Shown here piece by piece: positions 50,661 to 62,430 of a stretch of DNA of 64,000 nucleotides. This DNA is from Serilophus lunatus (lineage: Eukaryota > Chordata > Aves > Passeriformes > Eurylaimidae). How positions within the stretch are numbered: position 1 is the first letter of the stretch; the number at the start of each line of letters is the position of its first letter. The position numbers and the translations under genes are program-made. Location of the stretch: assembly GCA_013399895.1 (NCBI GenBank), contig VXBA01005459.1:5679-69678 (forward strand), given 5' to 3'. The notes under the pieces were generated by a model. That model worked only from the letters and a program-made list of their open reading frames with translations. It did no database searches and was not told the origin of the DNA.

Positions 50661-51182
50661 TGATGATCTTGGCTTTTCGGGATTATGAAGTGGCATATGG
50701 TGGCCTCAGCCACAACGGTGAGTGCTAATATCGCTTTCCTCACTGAAACTAGAGAGAACTTTTTTTTTCTTTAAATTTGCCGTTAACTGATGTGCTTGCA
50801 ATAAGGCTTGTCAGAAAAAAAACGCCCCTTTGAAAGCAGTAGGAAAGGTAAATAAGCAGTAGCTATCATGTGCATCAGTGGTCAGTCGTACTTGAGATAC
50901 TCTGCCAGACCAGGCAGTGTTTCTGGAAAGCACTGTATGTCTGTAATCCCTGTTGAGCTGCACACGTGTTTGTGTGGACTGAGATATGCAGACCTACGTA
51001 TTTGACCTTAGGTCCATGGTGTTTGCCTCCAAATAAATCTGATGGCTCCTACTTTTAAAGCCCAAGACAAGGAAAAAGCTATATAAATAAGTTAAATGTA
51101 TTTTTTTCCATCACTTTTAATTAACTGTAGGGTTCAGATTTGATTTTTCTATAGGGTTATTTTCTTGAAATCTTCCTTTTAA

Positions 51183-51692
51183 ATAGAATGGCCTGGGGTG
51201 GAAGGGACCTTAAAGGTCATTTAGTTCTAACCCTCTTGCTGTGGGCAGGGACACCTTTCACTAGACCAAGTTTCTCAAAGCTCCAACTAACTTGGCCTTG
51301 AACATTTCCAGGGATGGTGCATCCACAGATCCTTTAGGCAATTTGTTCCTGTGCTTCATCACTTTCAGAGTAAAGAATTTTTTCCTAATACCTAAGCTAA
51401 ACCTACTCTCAGTTCAAAGCCATTCCCCCTTGTTCTGTCACTACAGGCTTTTGTAAATAGTCTCTCTCCATCTTTCTTGTAGGCTCCCTTCAGATACTGG
51501 AAGGCCACAATTAGGTCACCCCAAAGCCTTCTTTTTTCCAGTCTGAACTATCACAGTTGTCTCAGTCTTTCCTTGTCAGAGAGATGCTTCTGCCCACTAA
51601 TCAACTTGATGACCCTCCTCTGAACTCACTCCAACAGGTCTATGTCCTGCCTTGTGACTCCAGAGCTGGATGAAGTATTCAAGGTGTGGCAA
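51183..51692 (-). mobile_element. CR1 LINE fragment, 3' part, antisense
   Basis: A CR1 copy of about 510 bp in reverse orientation. It begins at the CR1 3' end (TAGAATGGCCTGGGGTGGAAGG on the plus strand). It contains CCAGGGATGGTGCATCCAC, AATTTTTTCCTAATACC, CCCCCTTGTTCTGTCACTAC and GATGACCCTCCTCTGAACTC in the usual order, and fades near GGTGTGGC. Confidence 0.88.
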
Positions 51693-52276
51693 TTATTAAG
51701 GAACAACAGGCTAGGTTATGAATGCTTCAGAAATTGAATTGTGAAATTATTTTATTTCTTTATGGATAGAAATTTGCTGAATTTGTGGTAACCAGCTAGC
51801 AATTGTGAGTTAGTTTGTGCATCTCAAATAACCTGCAATACTGTTTAGTTGCAAAGAATTTCGACTCATGTGTTGACTTCTTTTTTAGCAGGACTGCAGC
51901 ACTGTTGGGCGATCCAGCTGCTGAAAACCATCTAATGCAGTGAAGCTTGTGATTAATATGCCATTAAACCACCTTCTGCCTGACATTGCCATTTGCCAAC
52001 CGAATCATCAGGCCTCGTGTATTTCAGGATGCTTCTTCATAGCCACGTTCCTTGGGCAGACCACCAGGTCTGATCTGCTCTTGTTTGGGCCTTGTATGAA
52101 AGATGAAGATGGTGGCAGCACTTGAAATAATTGCCTGGGAGATTTTATAGCCATGGAATGCAGCACTGCAATGAGCATATTGCCACCACGTGGCTATTTC
52201 TGCTACCAGCATCCATGGCTGCTCGGCCAAACTGTGCTTTTTGACCCTGCACTAGGCTGACATGGAAGATTTTTTG

Positions 52277-52390
52277 GTTTTAAAGAAGGATTTATTTAGG
52301 AATTGTGCACCCTGAAATAACAATAGTTTGTGCGTACAGGAAACCACTACAGAACTGCCATGATTCCTGAGGCACTCTTCTAAGGTGAGA
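52277..52390 (+). repeat. dispersed direct repeat, copy B
   Basis: Second copy of the repeat that begins GTTTTAAAGAAGGATTTATT at 50545. The shared stretch continues through a TTAGGAATTG core, AATAACA, GTTTGTG and GTACAGG to a final GGCACTCTTCTAA. The two copies are about 1.73 kb apart with an antisense CR1 between them. Confidence 0.7.
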
Positions 52391-52745
52391 TGTCAATTTG
52401 TTTATTTGAAGGGGAGAATAACTTCAAGCTTTCCCTCAAAGGATTTAGGCATGGTAAAAATAGGACATGTTTGTTGACAGCTTGGCTTGCAAAGTCTTTG
52501 CAGGAACATGCAAGTGCTTTCTGGGACTAAAGGGATCGAGCTTAGGGCATGTGTGATTGGATTTAGGATGTGATGGTCCACTGCGTGATGGAGGTGCACA
52601 GCTCCTCTTCAGGAGTGTATTTAGGAAGTGGAGGGATGGGTAACTTCTGGGAGATGAAAAGCTGGTAGGGGGCTGCCATGGAAACTTGTCTGATGTGGCA
52701 GAACAAAGGGTTTTCTTGCAATGTGTGCTTCTTTCCATCCTGCAG

Positions 52746-52889
52746 GATTCCAGCAGTCCAAACCTATCTCCTGGCCCTTCACCATCGCCAGCTGACCCCA
52801 GGCAAATCATGTGCAGCCAGAGCTGCAGAAAAAAGACTATCAAAACTCACCCAGGACCTTGCGGTGGATCTTGTGCAGACTGTTTAGAG
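52746..52889 (+). other. exon-like segment, gene unassigned
   Basis: A strong acceptor (CTTTCCATCCTGCAG) and a consensus donor (TTTAGAG|GTGAGTC) bracket 144 bases (48 codons) that stay open in frame 0. The frame ends in a cysteine-rich patch (CSQSCRKK...PCGGSCADCLE). It cannot be a coding exon of MRPS31 joined to 56741, because that exon needs an incoming phase of 2 and the only frame that supplies it here has a stop. It could be a non-coding leader exon, part of an unannotated transcript, or chance. Confidence 0.25.
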
Positions 52890-54539
52890 GTGAGTCAAGC
52901 AGGACAGTACCACATGGGAATTGTACATGGAGCAAAAGTAAGATGCCTTCTGTGGGTACACAGATGAGAATGATTTGTGCTGGTGCACTGCAGTCAGCTG
53001 TGAGTGAGAGGACAGTGTTGGCCTTTTCAGAGTAGGTTCCACCAATGAAATGAAGGTTTGGGGGACATCTTTGAACCATGTTTCAGAAGGATGTATGGCC
53101 CTACCCTAAGGCAAAACAGATACCCCAAGTCAGAGGTGAAGAGCCTCAGCACTAGACATTTCAGTCTGCTGGTATGTTTTTGATGCACCAAATTCATTAT
53201 TAGCATAGAAAGTCCCATCACCCTGGGGATTCCAGAACTTCCTGAGCTGTGTCATCTTCCTTGTAAAAGCAGAGATTGAAGATCTGACTACAAATCTATT
53301 TGGAAGCAGTGATGAGGACTAGCGTGAGTCTGAGGAGACAAAACCCCCCTCAAGTTCTTGCTACAGGTCTTTGGAGGAATTTTTCTTTGCAGTGTAAGAA
53401 TTGTATCTCCAGGTTCTGCTTTCAATAAATATTTTTTCATGTTTTGATTAATATTCTTGATAACTAGCAGTTGCCATGGAATTATGATGCGCCATAAGTC
53501 TTTTCTGTCTGTTTATTATCCGACTGCAAAAACAGCAATCCATAAGACCAACAAAGAGAGCTGAAAATGGTATATTTCTTGGACAATTTTTTAACACCTC
53601 TATCCATTTTTTAAAAAAATGACTGAGGGTTGAGGCATGCAATATATTTATGGAAAGGTAGTTGCTGAATATCAACCAAACTGGAAATTGTCTTGGTACA
53701 TTACCTCAGCCAGGGTAACAGGATACTACCAAGCAGCAGCTCACAGGGAAGGAGGGTTGTGATGAAAATAGTGCATTTTTATGAGTAGAACTCATTTTTT
53801 AGTGAAGTTATTTTGATTGGGAAATCTGTGTGAGGGAAATATGGGGCATTGGTATAACCCTCCTTGGGCACCTGACCTCCCTTGGAAAATGCCTGGATAC
53901 TGGAAACACCACTGTGAAGAAACCACACACCAGAAGTGCTATATGGGCTGAAATCTGTGTTTTACATTTAATGTTTTCAGTACTGTAAGCTTTAGAAAGA
54001 GGCAAGAGACACTTGAATTAGCTGTCTGTAAAGGAATTTATGTTACTTTTCTTAAAACAATTTATGCTCTGAAATACAAGATCATCTGTCATTCAGAGGT
54101 AACCTTGGTCTTCAGATCCCCTGACAGCACACTTCTGGATGCTGCTACCTGTTTTGTTCATCCTCACCTGTACTGCTGACAAGATTCTAAAATAACAAAA
54201 CAAAACAACTCTTATGGGAATATAAATCTGTTGAATCTATTCTATCTATTTCTTAAATATATAAAAAAATTATGTACTTAACACTTGGGAAACTGGCATA
54301 GGTGAGCCACAGAGGCAGGATTTGTGCTCTTAATTCAGAGCCAATTTAGTGATTATTCAGTGATGGAAAAACCACGAATGACCAGATGAGACACATGAAC
54401 TTAGTAAACACAGATCTTTTGTGTTCCTCCACAAAATTGTTAAAGGTGAGTGGTTTGGCACCAGCAGAAACCCTTTCACCTATCGGTTCTCTCTCAGTGG
54501 TGAGTGCTACAGCTTTTCCCAAGATTTTTGGGATCTTCG

Positions 54540-55020
54540 ACCATCAAATTCTTCAGCTCAAGCAGGGTCATCCTAGAGCACATGGCACAGGATTGTGTCC
54601 AGATGGCACTTGGATGTCTCCAGTGAGGGAGACTCCAAAACCTCTCCAGGAAATCCGTTCCAGCGCAGGTCACCCTCCCAGTGAAGAAGTTCTTCCCGCT
54701 CGGGTGGAATTCCTGTGTCAGTTTCTGTCCGTTGCCTCTCGTCCTGTTGCTGGGCACCGCCGAGAAGAGCCGGGATCCATCCTCTTGCACACGCTCTTTA
54801 CACACTTATACGCACGGAGGAGATCCCTTCTCATCTGTGTCTTTCCGAGGCTGAACAGCCCCGGCCCCCTCAGCCTCTCCTCGCGAGAGAGATGCTCCAG
54901 CCCACCGCTCACCTTTGCTGCTCCGGGAGCTCCCTGTCTCTCCTGGGCTGGGGAGCCCAGAACTGGACACCACACTCCGGATGTGACCTCAGCAGGGCTG
55001 AGGAGAGGGGCAGGACCACC
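54540..55020 (-). mobile_element. CR1 LINE fragment, antisense
   Basis: A CR1 copy of about 480 bp in reverse orientation with the clear ordered segments CTCAAGCAGGGTCATCCTAGAG, GTTGCTGGGCACCGCCGAGAAG, CTGAACAGCCCCGGCC, CCTCAGCCTCTCC and AACTGGACACCACACTCC. It accounts for most of a long spurious plus-strand open frame here. Confidence 0.88.
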
Positions 55021-55215
55021 CCCCCGGACNGCTGCTCGGGACGGCGCGGCCGCACGGGCGGGCACACAGGTACCGCCGCTCCCGGACACCCCGGCGGGGC
55101 GGCGCGGGCGGGCACACAGGTACCGCTCAGCCCCGCCGTGTCCCGGGGGCCGTGTCCCAGAGAGCGGCCCCCAGAGGGGCCGAGGAATGCGGTCAGGAGG
55201 AGGGGAATGGCGCCC
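55021..55215. other. GC-rich segment with short tandem duplication and one N
   Basis: A CpG-rich stretch between two inverted CR1 fragments. A motif of about 22 bases ending in GCACACAGGTACCGC occurs twice, at about 55059-55077 and 55107-55126. The single N (55030) and the composition suggest sequencing difficulty. It may be a small CpG island within the upstream part of MRPS31, but no exon could be read from it. Confidence 0.45.
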
Positions 55216-55419
55216 TTATTTTCATTTATTTATTTATTTACTCCTTTATTTATGTACTTTAAATTTCGAAGCTCCTCGGTATGTTTTGAGCCGACTCCGA
55301 TGCTGTGGTGGCCTCCTGCACAAGGCAGCTGGGGTGGTGGTAGGTGGTGAGGGAAGCTGCGGGGCGCTGCTGGCTTTAAAGGTCTGGCCGGGTTTTTCTG
55401 GTCTTCTTATCCCTGCGAG

Positions 55420-55796
55420 CAAAGATTTAGGCTGAGAAAGTTGGGGCTGCTTGGCCCGGGGAAGAGAAGGTTACGTGGAGAGCTTGTAGCAACCTTGCAG
55501 TATCTGAAGGGCGCCTACAGGGAAGCTGGAGAAGGAATATATAGGACAAGGAGTAATAGATGCAAACTCAAAGACATTTAGGTTAGATATTAGGAAGAAA
55601 TTCTTTACTGTGAGGGTGGAGAGACACTGGTGGAGGCTGCCCAGGGAGGCTGTGGATGCTCCAGCCCTGGTGGTGCTCAAGGCTGGACAAGGCCCGGTGT
55701 GGTGGGAGGTGTCCCAGCCCATAGCTGGGGGGGTTGGGACTGGGTGATCTTTGAGATCCCCTCCAGCCCCTCAACATTCTGCGATTCTTTGGTTTT
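55420..55796 (+). mobile_element. CR1 LINE fragment, 3' end
   Basis: Plus-oriented CR1 3' end of about 375 bp. It contains TTAGGTTAGATATTAGGAAG, AAATTCTTTACTGTGAGGGT, GAGGCTGCCCAGGGAGGCTG, GGTGATCTTTGAGATCCC and the terminal ATTCTGCGATTCTTTGG. It faces the antisense CR1 at 54540-55020 about 400 bp away. Confidence 0.88.
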
Positions 55797-56740
55797 CTGA
55801 ATGCTGAAATAGCGTCGAGGACCCTGAATTAATGAAAAATGAGTTTGACGAGGACCTGTGGAGAACAGCCCGGTGTAAAACAGGAGGGCTTCTGCCATCT
55901 CATCAGTAAGGAGGTTCTGAAGCCTTCCTTAAGTTTTCCTGTTTCTTCCCAACATCGAGATTTAGGGTTTAATGCTGATAATTTATTAAGTGCAGAGTGA
56001 CTGAAGTGTGATGACAGATTTTCTTTTTTTTTAGCCAAAGAGAGATTTATGTGAGGAGGGAAAGGTGTGCCACGACTCCTTCAGATATATGAAAGTGTTT
56101 TAAGATCTACTGAAATGTTTTATTTTGAACTAAGTATTTTTTTTCTTCATTTCAGTAACTCGAGGTGATTTTTAAGCAAAAGAAGTAGTTGTGAATTTAA
56201 AGATTTAAACACTTCATTTTAGAATGTTCAAGAGAACGGGTCTTTTATGGCAGTTTTTCTGGAAAGTGCAGTTGTGTCTGTTGCAGCAGTCTGCTGAGCA
56301 GCTCCCCGCTGTCTCTGGCTTTGCATCCCCCTGCACTGTGTCAGATTCAGCTTCTGTGCAATGATGTGGTTAAACTAAGTAGAGGAGCTATTTCAAAGGG
56401 AAAAATGACCCAAATAACTTCTGTGTTTTTTACCGGGTTATCTTGCAGCAGGATCCATTTCCCCTCTTGGCTGCTGTATTGCAGGATAGGGGAATGTGAT
56501 CTGTAGTTGTGCCACAAGAGTGAAAACGTGTGAAGCTAAGTGTGTGTGTGTACAGTCTGTTTTCATGTGGCTGGGAGTCTTCTCTTTATTGACTCATTTT
56601 AAGAATTTCAGTGAGTTTTCTGTAGTACCAATGAATTTAATATCAGGTACCAGTACATTCTTGGTTTTTTGAAGGCTTACAAAATCCAGCCTTGGACCCC
56701 TGTTTGTAACTTCTGTTTTTTAACTTTGTGTATCATCTAG
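55797..56740. other. intron upstream of the first visible MRPS31 exon
   Basis: AT-rich sequence, with a short GT dinucleotide run near 56540. No exon with phase-2 output and a plausible mitochondrial targeting sequence was found. Confidence 0.4.
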
Positions 56741-59700
56741 CAAAGTACAGAAACTCTTCAGCACAAGCAGCCCGCGCTCCACAGAGAAAGATGCTTCTGC
56801 TGCTTCCAAAGACAACACCACTAAAGGGGCATCCAAGAGGCAGGAGGGTACAGCAGAAACACCAAAGCAGAAGCTGTTAGACATCATTGGGAGTATGAAA
56901 GTGGAAGTGAGTTACCGAAAGAAACTCCAGCAACTAAAAGCCAGTGAGAGAAAAAAGGAAACCATGAGCCGGCTGGATGGTCTGGACAGTGAAGGACCTC
57001 AGAGAGCTACAGGAGACATCCAAGGGTAAAGGATAACCAACTTTTCTTAGCCTGTTTTAGCCTTTTTTCAGGTTGGTTTTTTTTCATTATTTAGGAAAAA
57101 ATAAACCATCGAATGCCATTTCCAGCTGTGGACAAGAATCTTGTAAGGGAGCGAGGTGTACAGATGTAGATTTGAGTAAATCACAGGGGAGAATCTGGAC
57201 AAAAGATGCTGTGTGTCTTCTACCACATGCTCCCTTTTCCTGCACTGATTGTCTGGAAAAGTAGCATTAGTATCTGCCTGTGGAAAGTTATTTTCTGGGA
57301 GAGAGAAAATACTGTTCAGATAAAATACAATGATACTGAGGAAAAAGAAAAAAATCAGGAATAGTGTCACTGATTGTCTAGTCTTTGGAGTGGCTCCTCT
57401 CCCCAGTGTGTGGCATCGTATTTATTACCCCAGAGGTCTGTGGTGCCGGTGGTCTTCAAGCTGTGTGTCAGGGGGCCTGTGCAGTGGCATAGGTCTGCCC
57501 TTTCCCAGGTTTGAGAAAACCAGAGCTTGTCAGATGATGATTAGTGCAATATAGGGCAGACCTGCCTGTCCCACTGGCCACCCCTATTTGGGAAAATATC
57601 TGAGTTATTAAGACATCAAATGGCAGTACAGAAATGGCAATTTAAATCTATTAAAGGCTTTTATTTTTCTTTTTGTATTTCCTTATTGTTGTGTCCCTTA
57701 CAGAGGAAAGCCTTTGAATCCAGACCTGGTGAAGGCTGCTTCTGCAGTCGCGTCTTCACTTCCCCTTGACAAGAAACAGACGGAATCAGAACTACTTGCA
57801 CAATTGAGAAGGCATGAAGAAACCACAGATAAACAGAAGAAGGGGGAGACTATTGACATACGGTCTGTTTATTGAATGTTATTTTCAATTACATTCAAAA
57901 GTCTGATTTTGCAACGTCATCCTGAAGGTGACTGGGGTCTGTCTTGGAAAGATGGCCCTAAAAGATAAATTGGGACAGTTTATCCTTGGGATTAATGTAA
58001 GTTAGTAACATCATTGGTCTGCTTATACCAAACTCTGAATTTTGCCATCGTCTTTCTAAAATGGTTTTGCAGAAGTAGAGTTGTTTTCCTGCCCAGGATC
58101 GTTGCTTTCTTGGACAGGCTAGCAAAATAACAGCTTTTTTTTTTTGTGAGGTGGTTGTTTTCTTTTTGTGTTTTTTTTTTGTCATAAGCTTCCAAAATTC
58201 TCACACAATGGATGGATTTGTAGATGTTTCAGACGTTCTGTCTGGACTGGTGAATTTTCATGACAGCTCTGCAGAAGTGAACTAGAGCAGCTCTGTTTAT
58301 AGCCCCACCCTTCCTTTCAAAACTTTCCAGTCAACCCAAGAAACTCATCTCTTGGCTTAACTCCGTTTCCAGTGTGGCTTTCAAACAGATGAGAAACATT
58401 TGTTTGGAAACTGAAGCAGTTCTGCATACTGCTCTTTTGGATGATGGTTAAAGGCAGATTTTTCATTCTATTTTTTGTCAGCTACTATTTGAGTAACTAC
58501 TCAGAAAATAAGGCATTAAATCCCTGTGATATACTCAACCAAACAGAAAATCGGATCTTCAGCAAAATGTGAATGTGAAACCTTTCTTTTTGCATTGTGA
58601 GCTTGCTTGTCTTAGTTTTAATTTATTCTGCAAAAATTAATTTGTCCCAAATGAGGATCTGAGTTTGACCTGTCTATTATTATTTGTAGGACCTGCTCAG
58701 TACGGTTGTCAGTGTACTGCAAACAGTGGAGCCAACAAGCTAGAGATGTTTGTGGCTGATGTCTGCCACAAATTAAGGAAGAATATGGCAGATGCTTGGA
58801 TTGAGTTAGATGATTTCAGGGAGAGAGAGATATACAATCCTCCGTGAATAACTTCATTAGGCAAAATACCTCTTCTTCAGTTGTAAGGACTGTTTATATA
58901 AAGCATGTATTCATTAAACGGTTAATTACCAGAGAGCTTGTGCCCTCTCTGTCCCTGGGCTTTTTAGAAGAGTGGGGCACACAGACATCTTACTAACAGC
59001 ATTGGCTGTGAGTGGCCAACTTAAACGTAATTAGAATGTACTGGAGTCCCTGTTGAGATACTGGAGGACCACAGAGATATTCACTGAGCCAATATGTGCA
59101 GTGGCTGATCTCATGTGTGCCTGTCTCCCCTCCTTAAGGTGTACATGCTCTTGTCTAGGTGTGGTTGGTCTCCCTACCAGCATCGAGGGGTCGCTGTCTC
59201 ATCACCCACTGCACTTTTCCTGAAGCCCTTACTCAGCTCTGGCTGCAGTGGAAGAAAGACAGTGACGAAGGAGCTTGTAGTCTAAGCAAAAAGGGTCTTT
59301 TTCTCTTGAAAGAGGGTTGAAATTCTTCATAAGTTGAAAAGCTGCAGCTGTATAGCAACTCTGTATTGTTAGTTGGAGGGTTAAAATGGGATATTGCAGT
59401 ATTTTATGACATACTTGTGGACAAATCATTATCGTTAGAAAAATGCATTTTCTTCAACCAGAACCAGCCTTTTTGGAATGCCCTGGCTGGCTTGCTGTGC
59501 TTTGAGTAGGCAAGTTCTGTTCCCTGAGGCAGCTTAGTGACCCAGCTTGTTTCCCTCAGGGAATGCACTTGTCTTCCCCACCCCCTTCCTCCCCCATTAT
59601 CTTCTGAAAAATTATAGTTCCCTTAATAGTTGGGTAGCAGTTCAAAACTCTTGTCAGTGGATGAGTTTTGAAGAAATACCAGCAACTCCTGCTGATTTTC

Positions 59701-62430
59701 ATGGCAGAAAACTTGATTATAGTCACCTTTCAGAGTTAGTAGTGACCTTTCAGTTCTTTTAGATAAATGTAGTACTTTCAGGTTTCTGACTAAAACGTTG
59801 ATTTTACAAAGTTCAGCAGCCGTCAGATGTGATTCTGCGTGATTTACTCCACATTACCTCAAACCACACAGTGCACTATAAAATGCTTTTAAGATATTTC
59901 AAAGCATTTACTTTTCTTCATACATGATTATTTTGTGTTGAATTTTATTTTGACAGGAGAATATGGACAATTTAGCTTTCTGGTTTTTTCTATAAAGATT
60001 TTGCACGCAATGTACTGACACATTTTAAAAGCCAATATATATTCCTCAGTCATTTAAAATATTTAAAAGTTAGATACTTTTGCAAGAAGTACTGAACTGC
60101 AAAAAACTGGATATTGCTATTGTGATTTATAATATGTAATAAATTATACTTTGTCCAGATAGTTTGTTCTAATTGTGTTTACCAGGACAGTGGCACAGCC
60201 TCTAGAGGTCACTGTTGTATGCAGTCATCTCATTGCCTTGTTTTGTAGACAGCAAAAGGACAGTGTGTTCGCCAGGAGAGGAAAATATTAATGATACAGG
60301 AATTTATTTTTCCCAGTGTGGCACAGAGTTTCACAACAGCAGTACCAGTACACCAAAGTAAAATCTGCAGCTTCAACTTACAAGTTGAAACTTCAGCTCT
60401 TGTTTTCAGATGAGGAAGAAGAAAAAGTAATTCAGAGCTTTGGCTAAAATATGTCCAAAGCTCCTTGGGTCTCCATTTTTAGTATTATAATTATTGGCTG
60501 GTTATCAGGAAGGAGGAGAATCTGTGGTTGTTACAAAAGCCCTACCTCTTCCTATTTCTGGAAGGCAGAAGTGTCTAGGAACTTAGGTTTTTAATGTTGT
60601 GCTGGGACATGAGGTAATATGTAATATCTAACCACTATAAGTACACTGGGGTTGGAGTGTGACTTTGCAAACTTAAGGTTTTTTGTTACAAAAGGCGTTA
60701 AAAAAATCCTTGTTTTATTTTGGCTAATACAGGGGTACTTTTAATGATGGAGTGATGAGTGTTGCTGCCAGAAACGTTCATGTACTGATGATGGGGTGAC
60801 ACCAGGATTTCCCAGTGAGAAATAGTGTACCATTGACTGTGTGTTCTGATAGGCTGGTGGTGTAGTCTGTCCAGATCTACTGTGCAAAACCATAAGTAAA
60901 TCAAGCTGGAGAGCTTCTCTGAGCAGTCCTGTCTTCCCGTGGAGCACAGGAACACTCCAGCCTTTTAGATCGCAGCTGAGTCAAGCCATTGGGCTGGGCT
61001 GGGCTGTGTGTGTCTGACCTTAGGAATTATGTCCCTTTGACCCTTGTAAGTTTGTCAAGCTTCTGGCCCAACACCAGCTTACTAATGCCAGTAGGCACTT
61101 CACAGAGTAATTTCTAATGTGAGATAGGCAACTAATCTGAGATAGTTTTAATCTTCAATAAAAAACAGAAATTATTAAAAACTTGTTTTCAGATGTGTTT
61201 CAGAGTAGGTGCTAGAAGAGCTATGCTGTTCTTGTTCTGCCATTTGAAACCACATCTAAGACTGAAGAGAAATCCTGCTGTGTTGCTGTGGCAATTAGCT
61301 TTTACAATTTTCCAGAAGTATTTCCTTCTTGTCAGTAAAATCCCTTTTGACTTAAACTGCCAAAAGCATAGTTTGAATTTCATTCAGATTTTCATAAAAT
61401 GGATACTCAGTGTTTTTGACTTGGCCTGTTTTTGCTTTTTTGAGACCATATTTATATCTTAAAACCCGAGTGCTGCAGTTTTGAATGACTGTGTGTGACT
61501 GGAAGCAGTTGGATGGAGAGGGTAGCTGTGAGGAGGAATTACCAGCTTGGCCTTTACTAACCAACAGACTTGTCAGTTTAGGGAGCCCATCCGTGGAGGC
61601 AGAAGGATGGTGTGTTTTGCCCTGTGCATTGAGAATGAGCTGCATACGGTGCTGGAGGAGATCAGAGCATTTGCTCTTCACGTATGATTTTGACTGCAGA
61701 ATTACAAAGGAAGATGTGGTCTGTTAATACTGTAATATGATTATGCAATGCAACAGATTGCAGTGGATCAGGAAAGGTGACCTACTTATTAGGGTGGCAT
61801 GATTGGCCCATGTCAGCTGATGGGTGAAGGCAAGCTTCCTCTTGGTCTGCAGCAGCAGCACAGCTCTGTCCCTGGACAGTGTTAGTTTCCTGTCCAAAAA
61901 ACCTGGTGGTTTTGGCCTACCTATTTCACCCTATTTCTTGTATCCAGAGAAGTTCCTCGTTTGCTTAAGCAAAACATACCTAGTACCCTCTGTGAATATT
62001 GGTGTGCAGATATATGAATTTTGTTTTTTTAGTTGGAAACCGAATCATTTCAAAGAAAGCATTCCTTGTAGATTTGATAGACTAAACCATCTCTTTTCCC
62101 ATATAGAATGTAACAACTAATGGTTTGATGTTTGATGTTTTAAAGATGGGTACATTTTCTGAGGAATGTATAATTGTCTCATAGAGTCTTATGAAACCAA
62201 TTGAGAGTGGAAATTCTGGTTAATACATATGACAAAATTCTTTCTCTGTCAATTTGTTGAGTTTTTACTTTTCATGTTTTTCATTTCAGCAACGTTATTT
62301 CAGAAATGACAGTTAAAAGGCAGTCCCCAGCTCAGAGGGGTGCAAGGATATCCGGTCGCATTTCCTTGGAATTGGATGAGGATGGTCAAAGATTAAGGCC
62401 TGAAAGATCTCAGTCTTTTGTCTCCATAAG
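56741..62430 (+). CDS. MRPS31: mitochondrial ribosomal protein mS31 (three internal coding exons, partial)
   Basis: Component of the mitochondrial small ribosomal subunit, nuclear encoded and imported into the matrix. Exons: 56741-57025, 57704-57862 and 62290-62430. All are flanked by AG and GT and join in phase (phase 2 at every boundary). The first reads [19 protein letters not shown], matching the segment just after the targeting peptide in the family, then a lysine-rich stretch with [20 protein letters not shown]. The second has the family block [20 protein letters not shown] followed by [10 protein letters not shown]. The third has [14 protein letters not shown] and a continuing basic segment. 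The family is about 390 residues; roughly half is seen. The first coding exon was not found between 50.3 and 56.7 kb (one possibility is loss in the gap at 50307), and the conserved C-terminal domain lies beyond the right edge. The long intron 57863-62289 is empty of recognised exons. Confidence 0.92.
58691..58847 (+). other. open segment in MRPS31 intron, unassigned
   Basis: After an AG at the end of TATTATTATTTGTAG there is an open plus-strand frame of about 52 codons ending in TGA at 58845-58847, followed by ATTAAA (about 58913). The residues ([20 protein letters not shown]...) look protein-like, but I recognise no family. It is not phase-compatible with the flanking MRPS31 exons and the exon pair 57862/62290 already joins correctly. 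It could be a retrocopy remnant, an alternative terminal exon, or chance. Confidence 0.2.
58920..62289. other. large MRPS31 intron, nothing else seen
   Basis: AT-rich intron with short overlapping open frames on both strands, none carrying a recognisable domain. A small GGGCT-like run occurs near 60991-61006. No CR1 was recognised. Confidence 0.5.

Noticed and set aside
50687..50717. ATG followed by a good donor (ACAACG|GTGAGTG) as MRPS31 exon 1
   Set aside because: MRPS31 exon 56741 needs two bases from the previous exon; the frame that provides them has a TGA here, and the ATG frame ends in phase 0.
54386..55435. 349-codon plus-strand open frame
   Set aside because: Most of it is an antisense CR1 plus GC-rich sequence with an N; no domain and no splice context.
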